From assembly GCA_050949055.1 (NCBI GenBank), contig JBMNFA010000001.1:930001-994000 (forward strand): 64,000 bases of DNA, in the 5' to 3' direction. The DNA is from JAEZJZ01 sp050949055 (GTDB taxonomy: Bacteria > Bacillota > UBA994 > UBA5500). The position numbers and the translations under genes are program-made. Positions 42,465 through 50,981 of the stretch are shown here, piece after piece (positions within the stretch are counted from its first letter, which is position 1; each line of letters opens with the position of its first letter). Under the pieces are notes generated by a model. The model ran no database searches and was not told the origin of the DNA. It saw only the letters and a list, made by a program, of their open reading frames with translations.

Positions 42465-43280
42465 CTAACCCAAGCGGAAATAGTGCTCCAGTGCCACCGC
42501 CACGCCGTCTTCTTGATTGCTTTTGGTGACGAAGTCGGCCACCGCCAGCGCCGCTGGCTCGGCATTACCCATGGCCACGCCTACCCCGGCATATTGCAGC
42601 ATGTCCAAGTCGTTCTCGCCGTCACCGATAGCCATCACCTGCTCCCGACCGATGCCCAATCTGTTGGCCAGGAAGGCTAACGCCTGGGACTTGGTGGCCT
42701 GGGGATGACCAAACTCCAAGAAGTGCGGCCGCGAGCGGTTGATGGTCAACCGGTCCCCAAACTGCCGCTCCGCTTGCGGCTGCAGATGATCGCGCAGGTA
42801 ATCTGGGTCGGCCACCGCCACCACCTTGGTGGCCACTGGCAACGGGAAGCTGCTCAGCTGACCCACTGCCTGCACGTCCACCCGGGTAAAGCGGGCGTAA
42901 TCCATGGCGATGCGGTTCAGCTCGGCCACATATAAATCGTCACCCACATAGAGGTTGATGTGCACCCCTACCTCCTCTAGCCAGCGCAACAGCGGCTGCA
43001 ACACCTCCGCTGCTAGCGACACCGACCTGAGGGTCTCCCCGGTGCGGGAGGTCTTGACCAGAGCGCCCTGATAGGTGATCAGGGGCACATCCAGTTCCAG
43101 CTCGTCGGCATACTGCTTGGCCGACTTGAACATGCGCCCGGTGGCTAACGTAACCGTGCACCCCATAGCCTGTACAGCGCTCAGGCTGCGCTTCACGCGC
43201 TGGCTGATGGTGCGGTCCGGTCTCAGCAGTGTATCATCCAAATCGATGGCCACCAAGCGCAGTTTCTGATCTGCAGTCAT
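42465..43280 (-). CDS. Cof-type HAD-IIB phosphatase
   Basis: A 271-residue haloacid-dehalogenase phosphatase. Motif I DLDDTLLRPD (catalytic Asp pair), motif II LATGRMFKSA, a cap domain, and motif IV AIGDGENDLDML. Cof-type enzymes remove phosphate from sugar phosphates or cofactors such as FMN and pyridoxal phosphate; this one's substrate is unknown. The ATG at 43280 lies 8 nt after AAGGGG; the upstream start would add 7 residues. It follows the ABC exporter pair by 20 bp and may be co-transcribed. Confidence 0.88.
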   Translation of the reverse strand: MTADQKLRLVAIDLDDTLLRPDRTISQRVKRSLSAVQAMGCTVTLATGRMFKSAKQYADELELDVPLITYQGALVKTSRTGETLRSVSLAAEVLQPLLRWLEEVGVHINLYVGDDLYVAELNRIAMDYARFTRVDVQAVGQLSSFPLPVATKVVAVADPDYLRDHLQPQAERQFGDRLTINRSRPHFLEFGHPQATKSQALAFLANRLGIGREQVMAIGDGENDLDMLQYAGVGVAMGNAEPAALAVADFVTKSNQEDGVAVALEHYFRLG

Positions 43281-43300
43281 TGCCACAACCCCTTCAACCA

Positions 43301-45091
43301 TTAAGCAGATTCCTGATGCTTGAACTGCATCTCATAAAGAGTATGATACACTCCGCCCGATTTGGCCAGCAGTTCGTCGTGGGTGCCTTCCTCCACTATC
43401 CGCCCGTCCTCGATGGCCACAATCTTGTCCGCGTTGCGAATGGTGGACAGCCGATGGGCGATGACGAAAGCAGTGCGGCCTTGGAGCAGATGTTCCATAG
43501 CCCGCTGGATGATCACCTCCGTATAGGCGTCCACACTGGAGGTGGCTTCATCCAGAATGAGAATGCGCGGATTACAGAGCAGCGTGCGGGCAAAGGATAT
43601 CAGCTGCCGTTGCCCGATGGACAAACGGGAGCCACGCTCATGTACCTCTGTGTCATAGCCGTCCGCCAGCTGCATGATGAACTCATGCGCTCCTACAGCC
43701 TTGGCCGCTGCGATCACCTCTTCCTCGCTGGCATCAGGCCTCCCGTAACAGATGTTCTCGCGGATGGTGCCAGAAAAGAGGAAGGTGTCCTGCAGCACTA
43801 TCCCCAGCTGCCGGTGCAGTGACTGCTGGGTGACGTCACGCAGGTCGACGCCATCGATGGTAATTCGGCCCTGGTCAGGCTCGTAGAAACGGGCCAACAG
43901 ATTGATGATCGAGCTCTTGCCGGCTCCAGTCGGCCCTACCAAGGCCACCGTCTGGCCCGGCTCAGCTGCGAAACAGATATCGTGCAGCACCGGCTGGCCT
44001 TTCTTATAGCCAAACGTGACGTCCTCAAAAGACACCCGTCCCTCGATTAAAGGCAGCTCCGTGGCCTCCGGGCTGTCCTGCACATCGGGCTCGGCCTCCA
44101 GTAGCTCAAAAATGCGATCGGTGGACACAGTAGCCGACTGCCACACGTTGTATACCTGGGAGAGATCTCGGATGGGCATATAGAACTGGTTGACGTAGTT
44201 GACGAAGGCGTAGACGGTGCCCACGGTGAGGATGTTCGCCCGCACCAGCGAACCGCCATACCACAGCACCATGCAAATACCGATTGCACCCACCAACTCC
44301 ACCAGGGGGCCAAACAGAGAATGCAGCTGAGCGGCCTGCATGTTGGCCTCCAGGTTTTCCATGTTGGTGGCATCAAACCGCTGCATGTTGCGGTTCTCTC
44401 GGGTGAATGACTGGGTCACCCGAATACCCGAGATGCTCTCCTGTAGATTGGCATTGACGGTGGCGATCTTTCGCCTTACCTGATGATAGGCCATCTGCAT
44501 GCGAAAGCGGAACTTGGTGGATAGCAGCCATAGGAAAGGCAGCGTGGTAAAGGTGAGCAAGGCCAGGCGCCAGTTCATGTACAGCATGATGCCGATGATG
44601 CCCACCAGCTTAAATGCGTCGTTGATCACGTTCAGAATGCCGGAAGAGACCAGTTCGTTGAGGGCGTTGACGTCGTTGGTTACCCTGGACATTACCCGAC
44701 CGGCTTCAATCTGATCGTAGAAACTGAAGGACAGCCGTTGCAGGTGCTCGAACAGCCGCTGCCGGATGCTGTAGATAATATTCTGCCCCGCCCAAGAGAC
44801 GAAGTAGGTCTGCCAGTAAGTGCACAACCAGTTGAGCACATAAACCAGCAGATAGAGCAGGGCGATGCCGTCCAGACCGGCGGCGTTGCCGTTTTCGATG
44901 AAGACGTCGATAGCTGTCCGTAGCAGCAACGGGGTAACCAGCCCGGTCACCGATACTGCCAGCATGAACAACAGGCCCAGGAACAGGTGCCTGCGATAGG
45001 GCCAGATGAACGGCCCAATGCGTCTCAGTACGTGGGTATCCACTTTGACATTGATCGCATCGGCATCGAATCCGTGTCCGTGCCTGTGCAT
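43301..45091 (-). CDS. ABC exporter half-transporter, subunit B (MdlB/YheH-type)
   Basis: A 596-residue fused membrane-ATPase protein. Six membrane helices (about 30-320) precede the nucleotide-binding domain: Walker A GPTGAGKSS, Q-loop, signature RLSIGQRQL (a SxGQ form) and Walker B RILILDEATSSVD, H-loop AHRLST. The ATG overlaps the stop of the upstream subunit (TGATG), so the two are translated together and probably form a heterodimer that exports lipids or drugs. The first ATG in frame is 6 nt upstream, with a poorer spacing. Confidence 0.88.
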   Translation of the reverse strand: MHRHGHGFDADAINVKVDTHVLRRIGPFIWPYRRHLFLGLLFMLAVSVTGLVTPLLLRTAIDVFIENGNAAGLDGIALLYLLVYVLNWLCTYWQTYFVSWAGQNIIYSIRQRLFEHLQRLSFSFYDQIEAGRVMSRVTNDVNALNELVSSGILNVINDAFKLVGIIGIMLYMNWRLALLTFTTLPFLWLLSTKFRFRMQMAYHQVRRKIATVNANLQESISGIRVTQSFTRENRNMQRFDATNMENLEANMQAAQLHSLFGPLVELVGAIGICMVLWYGGSLVRANILTVGTVYAFVNYVNQFYMPIRDLSQVYNVWQSATVSTDRIFELLEAEPDVQDSPEATELPLIEGRVSFEDVTFGYKKGQPVLHDICFAAEPGQTVALVGPTGAGKSSIINLLARFYEPDQGRITIDGVDLRDVTQQSLHRQLGIVLQDTFLFSGTIRENICYGRPDASEEEVIAAAKAVGAHEFIMQLADGYDTEVHERGSRLSIGQRQLISFARTLLCNPRILILDEATSSVDAYTEVIIQRAMEHLLQGRTAFVIAHRLSTIRNADKIVAIEDGRIVEEGTHDELLAKSGGVYHTLYEMQFKHQESA

Positions 45092-46866
45092 CAGCACCCA
45101 CCCCCTTCTGCGCCAGCCAGCACATTTTCCGGCTGCAGCGATTCCTGTTGCCTGAACTGCATTTCGTAGATTTCGCTGTAGATGCCTCCCTGCTGCAGCA
45201 ACTGCTGATGATCGCCCTGTTCGGCGATCACGCCGTTTTGCAGCACGATGATTTGGTCGGCGTTTTTCACCGTCGATAGGCGCTGGGCGATGACAAAGGT
45301 GGTACGGTCGCGCATCAGCTCCTCCAACGCCTGCTGAATCAGGTATTCGGTCTCGGTATCCACACTGGACAACGAGTCATCCAGAATGAGAATCCTCGGA
45401 TCCATCAGCAGTGCCCTGGCAATCGTCACCCGCTGCTTCTGGCCGCCGGAAAGGCCGACCCCTCGCTCGCCGACCAATGTGTCGTACCCATCAGGAAGGC
45501 TGACGATGAAGTCGTGGATGCGGGCTGCTTTAGCTGCTGCGATGATCTCATCCATGGTCGCGTCGGCGCGCCCGTAAGAGATGTTGTCCTTAATGGAGGC
45601 AGAAAAGAGGAAAGTCTCCTGCAACACGATGCCGATCTGTCGCCGCAGGGATTCCAGCGTCACATCGCGGATGTCGATGCCATCCACTGTCACCCGGCCG
45701 GCAGTAACATCGTAGAAGCGAGGGATCAGATTGATCACGGTGCTCTTGCCTGAACCGGTGGCACCCAAAAGGGCGATGCGTTGCCCCGGCTGTGCATCGA
45801 TATCCACCGCGGTCAACACTTGGTTGCGGCCATCGTAACTAAAGGAGACATTCTCGAAGCGTACATGCCCGGCGATCGGCGGCAGCTGTACCGCTCCCGG
45901 CAAATCCCGCACGTCCGGCTGAGTATCCAGAATTTCGAACACCCGCTGGGCGGCTGCCCCCGCCTGGTTATACATGTTCACTAGCCAGCCCAGCATGCGC
46001 ACCGGTTGGATCAAGCGCATCAGTAGGGAGTTGAAAGCCACCAGAGTGCCGATGGTCATGGTGCCCTCGATCACCGAACGGCCTCCATACCAGAGGATCA
46101 GGGTGGTGCCCAAACCGGTGATGAAGGACATCAGCGGGAAATAGAAGGCCCAAAGCCGCACCGTCTCCACGTTGAAGTTGAGATAGCTCCAGTTCTGCTG
46201 TCGGAACTTCTCGATCTCGCGATCCTCCTGGGCAAAAGCTCGCACCACCCGGGCACCGGTGACGTTCTCCTGCAGCACGCTGGTCAACACAGCCATCTGC
46301 TGTTGGATCATGCGGTGGCGGGGCCGCACCTTGCGGTTGAACTGGGCCACTGCCCAGACCAACAGTGGCATGGTACATAGGGAGAGCAGCGTCAAGCGCC
46401 AGTTCATGTTCAAGAGTGTAAATAGCACGAAGATAAAGGTGAAAATGCTGCTCAACAGACGCATGCTACCCATGCTGACGAAACGGCGCAGCTGCTCCAC
46501 GTCAGCCGTCGCCCGGGACATCAGCTGGCCGGTCTGCGCCTGATCATAAAAGCTAAAAGATAAGTACTGTAGCTGCCGATAGATAGCATTGCGCAGATCA
46601 TAGATGGTACGCTGGCCCACCCATTCCATGGTGATTCCTCGGCCATAGTTGAGCAGTCCCATCAGTGCCTGCACGCCGACCACTGCCAAGGCCATAGGGA
46701 TCAACAGATTCCAGCGTCCCTCTTCGTATACGGCATCAAAGGTCCATTGAATGATCTTGGGCTGTACCATCAGCATGCCGGTAGCCAACAGCATCAACAA
46801 CGTGGCCAACAGCACCCGCGGCCAGTAACGCAGTACGTACCTAAACAGGCGAACAACTACTTGCAC
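45091..46866 (-). CDS. ABC exporter half-transporter, subunit A (MdlA/YheI-type)
   Basis: A 591-residue partner of the previous gene: six helices (20-300), Walker A GATGSGKST, signature GVGLSGGQKQRVTIAR, Walker B PRILILDDSLSSVD (Asp-Asp in place of Asp-Glu) and H-loop AQRLST (Gln in place of the usual His-preceding Ala-His). The Asp in place of the catalytic Glu and the altered H-loop make this the degenerate site of an asymmetric pair. GTG at 46866 lies 6 nt after GGGAGGAGG; longer in-frame starts lack this. Follows the AbrB-type gene. Confidence 0.88.
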   Translation of the reverse strand: MQVVVRLFRYVLRYWPRVLLATLLMLLATGMLMVQPKIIQWTFDAVYEEGRWNLLIPMALAVVGVQALMGLLNYGRGITMEWVGQRTIYDLRNAIYRQLQYLSFSFYDQAQTGQLMSRATADVEQLRRFVSMGSMRLLSSIFTFIFVLFTLLNMNWRLTLLSLCTMPLLVWAVAQFNRKVRPRHRMIQQQMAVLTSVLQENVTGARVVRAFAQEDREIEKFRQQNWSYLNFNVETVRLWAFYFPLMSFITGLGTTLILWYGGRSVIEGTMTIGTLVAFNSLLMRLIQPVRMLGWLVNMYNQAGAAAQRVFEILDTQPDVRDLPGAVQLPPIAGHVRFENVSFSYDGRNQVLTAVDIDAQPGQRIALLGATGSGKSTVINLIPRFYDVTAGRVTVDGIDIRDVTLESLRRQIGIVLQETFLFSASIKDNISYGRADATMDEIIAAAKAARIHDFIVSLPDGYDTLVGERGVGLSGGQKQRVTIARALLMDPRILILDDSLSSVDTETEYLIQQALEELMRDRTTFVIAQRLSTVKNADQIIVLQNGVIAEQGDHQQLLQQGGIYSEIYEMQFRQQESLQPENVLAGAEGGGC

Positions 46867-46908
46867 GTCATACCTCCTCCCTGACGGAGCTATTCTTCTG
46901 ATACGCAA

Positions 46909-47181
46909 TTAAGCATCGGGCACTTCCTCCTGCATGCGTTCACTAACCAGATCCAGCAACCTCTCCAGCTGAGTGGCTTCGGCGAAGGCATCGCTGACCA
47001 GCTTGTTCACCAGGTCCGCTTTAATCAGCAGCAACCCCGCATGACGAGGGCGGCTGAAGACCAGCAGCTTGTCGCCAATTTCGATGCCATAGGCCTTGCG
47101 GGCGTCGGCTGGAATCACCACCTGCCCCCGCTCACCGACAGTGGCGGAGCCCAAGAAGTTGCTGCGAGAAAATCTGCTCAA
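46909..47181 (-). CDS. AbrB/SpoVT-type transcriptional regulator
   Basis: A 90-residue protein with a swapped-hairpin AbrB domain at the N-terminus (GSATVGERGQVVIPADARKAYGIEIGDKLLVF). The C-terminal half is an acidic helix (ATQLERLLDLVSERMQEEVP). Such proteins bind DNA as dimers and control transition-state or transport genes. TTG start after GGGGGAG. It precedes the exporter pair by 43 bp and shares its promoter (47266-47294), so it probably controls the operon. Confidence 0.85.
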   Translation of the reverse strand: MSRFSRSNFLGSATVGERGQVVIPADARKAYGIEIGDKLLVFSRPRHAGLLLIKADLVNKLVSDAFAEATQLERLLDLVSERMQEEVPDA

Positions 47182-47199
47182 CTATCACTCCCCCTTCCC

Positions 47200-47237
47200 T
47201 GTGAGTGACACGAAGGGACAGTCCCCGCGTTTCACTC
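47200..47237. promoter_or_regulatory. Dyad in the leader of the AbrB-exporter operon
   Basis: GTGAGTGACACGAAGGGACA followed by GTCCCCGCGTTTCACTC forms an imperfect inverted repeat between promoter and start codon. It may be an operator for the AbrB-type protein, or a leader hairpin of the dispersed GGGACAG type. Confidence 0.35.
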
Positions 47238-47265
47238 TGCAGAAATGTATGAAATGTCTGATATG

Positions 47266-47294
47266 ATTGTAGACCGACTGGCAGCCCCTGTCAA
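47266..47294 (-). promoter_or_regulatory. Sigma-A promoter of the AbrB-exporter operon
   Basis: On the minus strand TTGACA (47289-47294, perfect), 17-nt spacer, TACAAT (47266-47271, five of six). Confidence 0.8.
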
Positions 47295-47342
47295 CCTTCT
47301 GCAGGCAGAACATTCGTCCCCAAAACTAACCTCCAAACAAAT

Positions 47343-47372
47343 AAAAAGAGCCCGAGCTCAGCACTCGAACTC
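47343..47372 (-). terminator. Terminator of the yvlD-type gene
   Basis: On the minus strand GAGTTCGAG-(7 nt)-CTCGGGCTC then TTTTTATTT; the stem has two G-U pairs. Confidence 0.75.
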
Positions 47373-47403
47373 CTAATACAGCAGTTCCTCCCCCCACAAA
47401 CCG

Positions 47404-47760
47404 CTAGCCGCGGTTGTCGCCGATCAGCGCGTTGACCAACACCCCAAACAGACTGAGCAAGATCGCCGACCAAGTGGCGGTCCCGAATCCGATGATCGCG
47501 AACCCTGGCACCAGCCAAGCGGTGATGGTCAGCATAAAACCGTTGATCACCAGTGTGAACAAACCCAGCGACAGCAAGTTGAAGGGCAGGGAGAGGATGA
47601 TAAATAGCGGGCGAATCAGCGCATTGACCACGCCCAAAACCAGCCCCGCCAGTAGAATGGAGACCTGACTACGAAATACCAACCCGGCCACCAACCAACG
47701 GGAAATTACATACAGAGCGGCCGCGTTGACCACTACTCGCCACCAGAACTTGTTCTTCAT
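47404..47760 (-). CDS. YvlD-like membrane protein (phage holin 4_2 superfamily)
   Basis: A 118-residue protein with four membrane helices. GLVLGVVNALIRPLFIILSL and FTLVINGFMLTITAWLVPGF with a final LLSLFGVLVNAL are the family signature (YvlD/holin-4_2). The Bacillus homologue lies in the yvlABCD envelope-stress operon. Here it follows the YvlB-like gene in the same direction, as in Bacillus. Role in membrane stress is inferred from this neighbourhood. Confidence 0.85.
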   Translation of the reverse strand: MKNKFWWRVVVNAAALYVISRWLVAGLVFRSQVSILLAGLVLGVVNALIRPLFIILSLPFNLLSLGLFTLVINGFMLTITAWLVPGFAIIGFGTATWSAILLSLFGVLVNALIGDNRG

Positions 47761-47843
47761 CTACCTCTCCCCTCACAACCGTTAGCGATTGTTGCGTCTG
47801 TTTGCGGCACCTGTAACAGGCCTGCGACACTAGGGTGTGCGGG

Positions 47844-48221
47844 CTACTCTACGATAACCTCCACCCGAATGCCTTCGTCGTCGTCCTCCACTTCCACCAG
47901 TTTGCCTATGGCCCCCTTGCGGATGGCCGTCACCAGCTCTTTCAGGTCGATTCCGCCGCTGCGGCTGATGGTCTCCTCCGGCACAAACTTCATGCCGATG
48001 TTCAGGCCCACTTCCAGCAAGGCGATCGGCAGGTTGACGTTTACCTTGGCCTTGCCCGTGTTCAGATCGGTCACCCTCACCTTCAGCCACTTTGCTTCGC
48101 TGGCCACTGCAGTGGAGCCCATACTGCCCTCGTCCACAGCCAGCAACAACTTACTGGCTTCTTCGGCAGTTATCTTGCCTGACTGCACCATTTTCAGGAT
48201 CTGCAAACGCTCGTTTTCCAT
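47844..48221 (-). CDS. YvlB-like N-terminal domain protein
   Basis: A 125-residue protein. Residues 1-35 (ENERLQILKMVQSGKITAEE, then ASKLLLAVDE) are the SHOCT-like helical domain found at the start of YvlB and DUF4097 proteins. The rest (WLKVRVTDLNTGKAKVNVNL, then PIALLEVG) continues the clostridial short form that lacks the beta-strand DUF4097 part. ATG at 48221 lies 8 nt after GAGGGGG. It is preceded by its own promoter (48268-48297) and followed by the YvlD-like gene. Confidence 0.8.
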   Translation of the reverse strand: MENERLQILKMVQSGKITAEEASKLLLAVDEGSMGSTAVASEAKWLKVRVTDLNTGKAKVNVNLPIALLEVGLNIGMKFVPEETISRSGGIDLKELVTAIRKGAIGKLVEVEDDDEGIRVEVIVE

Positions 48222-48267
48222 TAGCATGACCCCCTCATTTGCTCCTCAGCGGGGAGCTTCTGAACAC

Positions 48268-48297
48268 ATTATATTATCTGTCCCTTGATGACGTCAA
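48268..48297 (-). promoter_or_regulatory. Sigma-A promoter of the yvlB-yvlD pair
   Basis: On the minus strand TTGACG (48292-48297), 18-nt spacer, TATAAT (48268-48273), 47 nt before the ATG. The flanking 48300-48350 is strikingly AT-rich. Confidence 0.75.
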
Positions 48298-48380
48298 CAG
48301 ATATATTTATAATTTAAATGTCCAACTTAATCTTTTTCAGTTTGCCGTGGCTTAATCCTGCCGACTGCCCTGCAACGTCA

Positions 48381-48686
48381 CTAGTAGGTGCGAATGGTTA
48401 CCTTCACCCCGTGGACAGGGTCATTCACCTCTACTAGAGTAAGGGGCCCGGCCTTGCGCAACACCACAAAAACGCGCCCCAGATCGGGCACCAGAGTATT
48501 GGCGATGGACAGGTAGCGATCGGCGGAGCGGCTCAGGCTGGGCAGGAAGCGCGTGACCAGCTGCCAGATATCCAGCCCGGCCCGCAGCAGATCCTCCAGT
48601 ACCCACAGGGGTAACGGGATCACCAGCCTGCGGCGCATTTCTGGCGTCCGAACGCTGCAGACCAGGAAAAAACTCGGTCGCGCCAC
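48381..48686 (-). CDS. Hypothetical protein in the DUF2089-yvlB cluster
   Basis: A 101-residue protein of no family I recognise. The N-terminal third is basic and mixed hydrophobic (RRRLVIPLPLWVLEDLLRAG), the middle helical, the last third beta-like (RVFVVLRKAGPLTLVEVND). No signal peptide. GTG at 48686 lies 8 nt after AAGGGG; a GTG 9 nt upstream is also possible. It begins 18 bp after the DUF2089 stop and should be in its operon. Adjacent to yvlB/yvlD, so a shared envelope-stress role is conceivable. Confidence 0.65.
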   Translation of the reverse strand: MARPSFFLVCSVRTPEMRRRLVIPLPLWVLEDLLRAGLDIWQLVTRFLPSLSRSADRYLSIANTLVPDLGRVFVVLRKAGPLTLVEVNDPVHGVKVTIRTY

Positions 48687-48703
48687 CGCGATCACCCCTT
48701 TGC

Positions 48704-49084
48704 CTAGCTCAAGGCCTTCAGTAATTTGACCGCGTCCTCAGCGGAGATTTCACCTTTAGACACCTGATCCAACACTTGCCTGCGACGGCTGGCGACCTCT
48801 GCCCGTTCCGCCTCATCCACCCGGAACCCCATAGCCTCCAGCACGTTATCCAGCCTGCTGCGCACTGTGGGATAGGAGATACCCAACTCCCGCTCCACTT
48901 CCTTGATATTGCCGCGGCTGCGCAGGAAGACCTCGACGAAGTGCTTCTGCTCGCTATTCAGGCCGCAGAAGCGGCAGCTCTCGAAGTCCCCCTCGATGGT
49001 TGTATCGCAATGGTGGCAGGTGAGCTTGCTCACGGCCAATTTATGTCCACAGACGGGACAGAGTCCAGGATAGGGATGACTCAT
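48704..49084 (-). CDS. DUF2089 zinc-ribbon and helix-turn-helix protein
   Basis: A 126-residue DUF2089 protein. The N-terminal zinc ribbon has CPVCGHKL and CHHC with a second pair CRFCG. A helix-turn-helix follows (FLRSRGNIKEVERELGISYP then TVRSRLDNVLEAMGF), and the tail (VSKGEISAEDAVKLLKAL) is the same SHOCT-like helix found at the start of YvlB, hinting that the two interact. A transcription factor role is likely. ATG at 49084 lies 8 nt after AAGGAG. Promoter at 49146-49174. Confidence 0.85.
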   Translation of the reverse strand: MSHPYPGLCPVCGHKLAVSKLTCHHCDTTIEGDFESCRFCGLNSEQKHFVEVFLRSRGNIKEVERELGISYPTVRSRLDNVLEAMGFRVDEAERAEVASRRRQVLDQVSKGEISAEDAVKLLKALS

Positions 49085-49145
49085 CAATCTCACTCCTTAA
49101 AGAAAATAGCTGCAACCCTGGCTAGATAGCCATCTCTCGATAGCT

Positions 49146-49174
49146 ATTGTAACCCTTTTGCAGCCGAATATCAA
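49146..49174 (-). promoter_or_regulatory. Sigma-A promoter of the DUF2089 gene
   Basis: On the minus strand TTGATA (49169-49174), 17-nt spacer, TACAAT (49146-49151), about 60 bp before the start. Confidence 0.75.
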
Positions 49175-49212
49175 TATTTTAAAGATAGGCTTTAATTTTA
49201 TTCAAGAGACAC

Positions 49213-50157
49213 CTAAGCCAGACCCCGCTTCCGCTGCAAGATCTTTCCGCGGATATCGCTGCCATACAGCAGCACGGGCAGGCAAACCTCCAGCAGGCGA
49301 GAGGCGATGCGATCGTCGTAGCGGATGGCCACGTCAGCCAGGCTGAGATTGGACGAGATCACCAGGGGCAAGCGCTGGTTGCGACGATGGTTGACGATGT
49401 CGAACAAGCAACGGGTGGAGAACTCGGTCACATACTCTGCCCCCAAGTCATCCAGTATCAGCACCGGAACTTCCCGCGCCAGCGTCAACAGGTCTCCGCC
49501 GGAAGAGGGGCTATCAAAACCGGCCTTCACACTGGTGATCAAGTCTGAGTAAGTGGCATAGAGGGAGACTATCCCATTCTCAGACAGCGCGTGGCAGATG
49601 GCACTGCAGAGAAAGGTCTTGCCCAACCCCGTCTTGCCGCTGATGAACAGGCTAGGCGCCTGCCTGGCGTCTTCCATCACCCGGGCCACAAAGGCCTGAC
49701 AGGTGGCGAGCGCTTCCTGCGCGTTCTGTCGCTCGCTGATGCCCAGCGGGGTAAGCTTGTCGGCAGCATACCAATCCAAACTGAACTGCTGAAAGGTCTG
49801 CTCGCGCAGCCGCTCCGGCAGCCGGGCACCCTGGAAGCGATTGGCCAGCAGGCGCTGCTGCTGGCAGCGACAGGGGCGTCCATCCACCACCCCGGTGTCC
49901 TTGCACAGCGGGCAATCCCAATCCGGCTCCGCAAACCGCTCGGGGATGCCGTGCTCGCGCAGATACTCCTCCCGTTGTTGCATCAGTTGTGACAGCTCAG
50001 CTTCGATCAGAGCCGAGGAGCCCCTGCGCAATACACGGTCGGTGTGCAAGGCGATCAGTCGTTGTTCAATCTGATCCAGACGAGGATGCAGGCGAAGCAC
50101 CGCCTCGTACCTGCCTCGGGCGGCGGCCATCTTGGCCAGTCGCTTGGCTTCGCTCAT
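49213..50157 (-). CDS. dnaI: Primosomal helicase loader (DnaC/DnaI-like AAA+ ATPase)
   Basis: A 314-residue helicase loader. The N-terminal part holds a Cys-rich zinc site (WDCPLCKDTGVVDGRPCRC). The AAA+ domain has Walker A SGKTGLGKTFL, Walker B VLILDDLGAE, and sensor-1 VISSNLSLAD with an arginine finger in YDDRIASRLLE. It loads the replicative helicase DnaB/DnaC at the origin or restart forks. ATG at 50157 lies 4 nt after GGAGGAG and 1 nt after the DnaD stop, so the two genes are tightly coupled. Confidence 0.92.
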   Translation of the reverse strand: MSEAKRLAKMAAARGRYEAVLRLHPRLDQIEQRLIALHTDRVLRRGSSALIEAELSQLMQQREEYLREHGIPERFAEPDWDCPLCKDTGVVDGRPCRCQQQRLLANRFQGARLPERLREQTFQQFSLDWYAADKLTPLGISERQNAQEALATCQAFVARVMEDARQAPSLFISGKTGLGKTFLCSAICHALSENGIVSLYATYSDLITSVKAGFDSPSSGGDLLTLAREVPVLILDDLGAEYVTEFSTRCLFDIVNHRRNQRLPLVISSNLSLADVAIRYDDRIASRLLEVCLPVLLYGSDIRGKILQRKRGLA

Positions 50158-50158
50158 A

Positions 50159-50950
50159 CTACTCCTCCTTTGGCGGCAGGGCTCGATAGAGCCGGACGTC
50201 ATTCAACAGTTCCTGCAATTCGCTGTCGCTCTGTTTTGCGGAGCTCTCGGTTCTCTTGCCGCTCCGTCGGCGAGCCTTTTGCATCCGATGCTCCGCGGCA
50301 TCCTGCCGGGCAGCCTGGGCACTGGTGATGCCCTTCAGCCGCCAGTTGATCAGAATCTGCTCGATATAGGACAAGTTCCTGGCCTGATTGATCACCGCTA
50401 TCTCCACAGCCAACTCCAGCAGGTCGCGGGCATATGCCTTCTCCAACACCAGCAGCTTATCCATCTCGGTGGTGCTGAGAGCTCGCCCAAATTCCTGCTC
50501 GACTATGGACAGCATGCTCTTTTGGGCGCGGCTGCGCCGCTGACCGCGCATTAGGGCTTCCGTCCTGATCTGCGCTTCGCTGCTCACGGGCTTCAATTGC
50601 TGCTGTAAAGGCGTTGCGTCGGCGAATGCGGCTTGGAAATCATCCTTGGCCTTGGGTGACGTCAAAGCATAGCTGCCATCCGATTGGGCGATCACCAATC
50701 CAAACTCCTGCAATCTGGCCCAGGCCTGATAGCTTTCGTTCAGGGTCATGCCCAAAGGCCCACATATCTCTGCCTGCCAGCCGGAGCCACCCGGCCCAGA
50801 TAACCCATGCTTAACCAATCGCAGCAAGTAACAGTAGAGCAGCGTCGCTGCCGGCCCGATCATCGGCAGATAGTAGTCCCAGAGTTCATGATAGATGATG
50901 CTGAAGCTCTGGCGATCGTCTGCCAGGTACACCCGATTGCCTGGTTGCAT
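50159..50950 (-). CDS. dnaD: DnaD-domain primosome protein
   Basis: A 263-residue protein with an N-terminal winged-helix-like region (about 5-100) and a C-terminal DnaD/DnaB-II domain (SIVEQEFGRALSTTEMDKLL, YIEQILINWRLKGITS). DnaD acts between DnaA/PriA and the helicase loader at initiation and restart. GGAG precedes the ATG. It lies 32 bp after uvrC and 1 bp before dnaI, an arrangement frequently found in Clostridia. Confidence 0.88.
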   Translation of the reverse strand: MQPGNRVYLADDRQSFSIIYHELWDYYLPMIGPAATLLYCYLLRLVKHGLSGPGGSGWQAEICGPLGMTLNESYQAWARLQEFGLVIAQSDGSYALTSPKAKDDFQAAFADATPLQQQLKPVSSEAQIRTEALMRGQRRSRAQKSMLSIVEQEFGRALSTTEMDKLLVLEKAYARDLLELAVEIAVINQARNLSYIEQILINWRLKGITSAQAARQDAAEHRMQKARRRSGKRTESSAKQSDSELQELLNDVRLYRALPPKEE

Positions 50951-50981
50951 GGGCTCAACTCCTTTCTGTTCACCAAACTTA

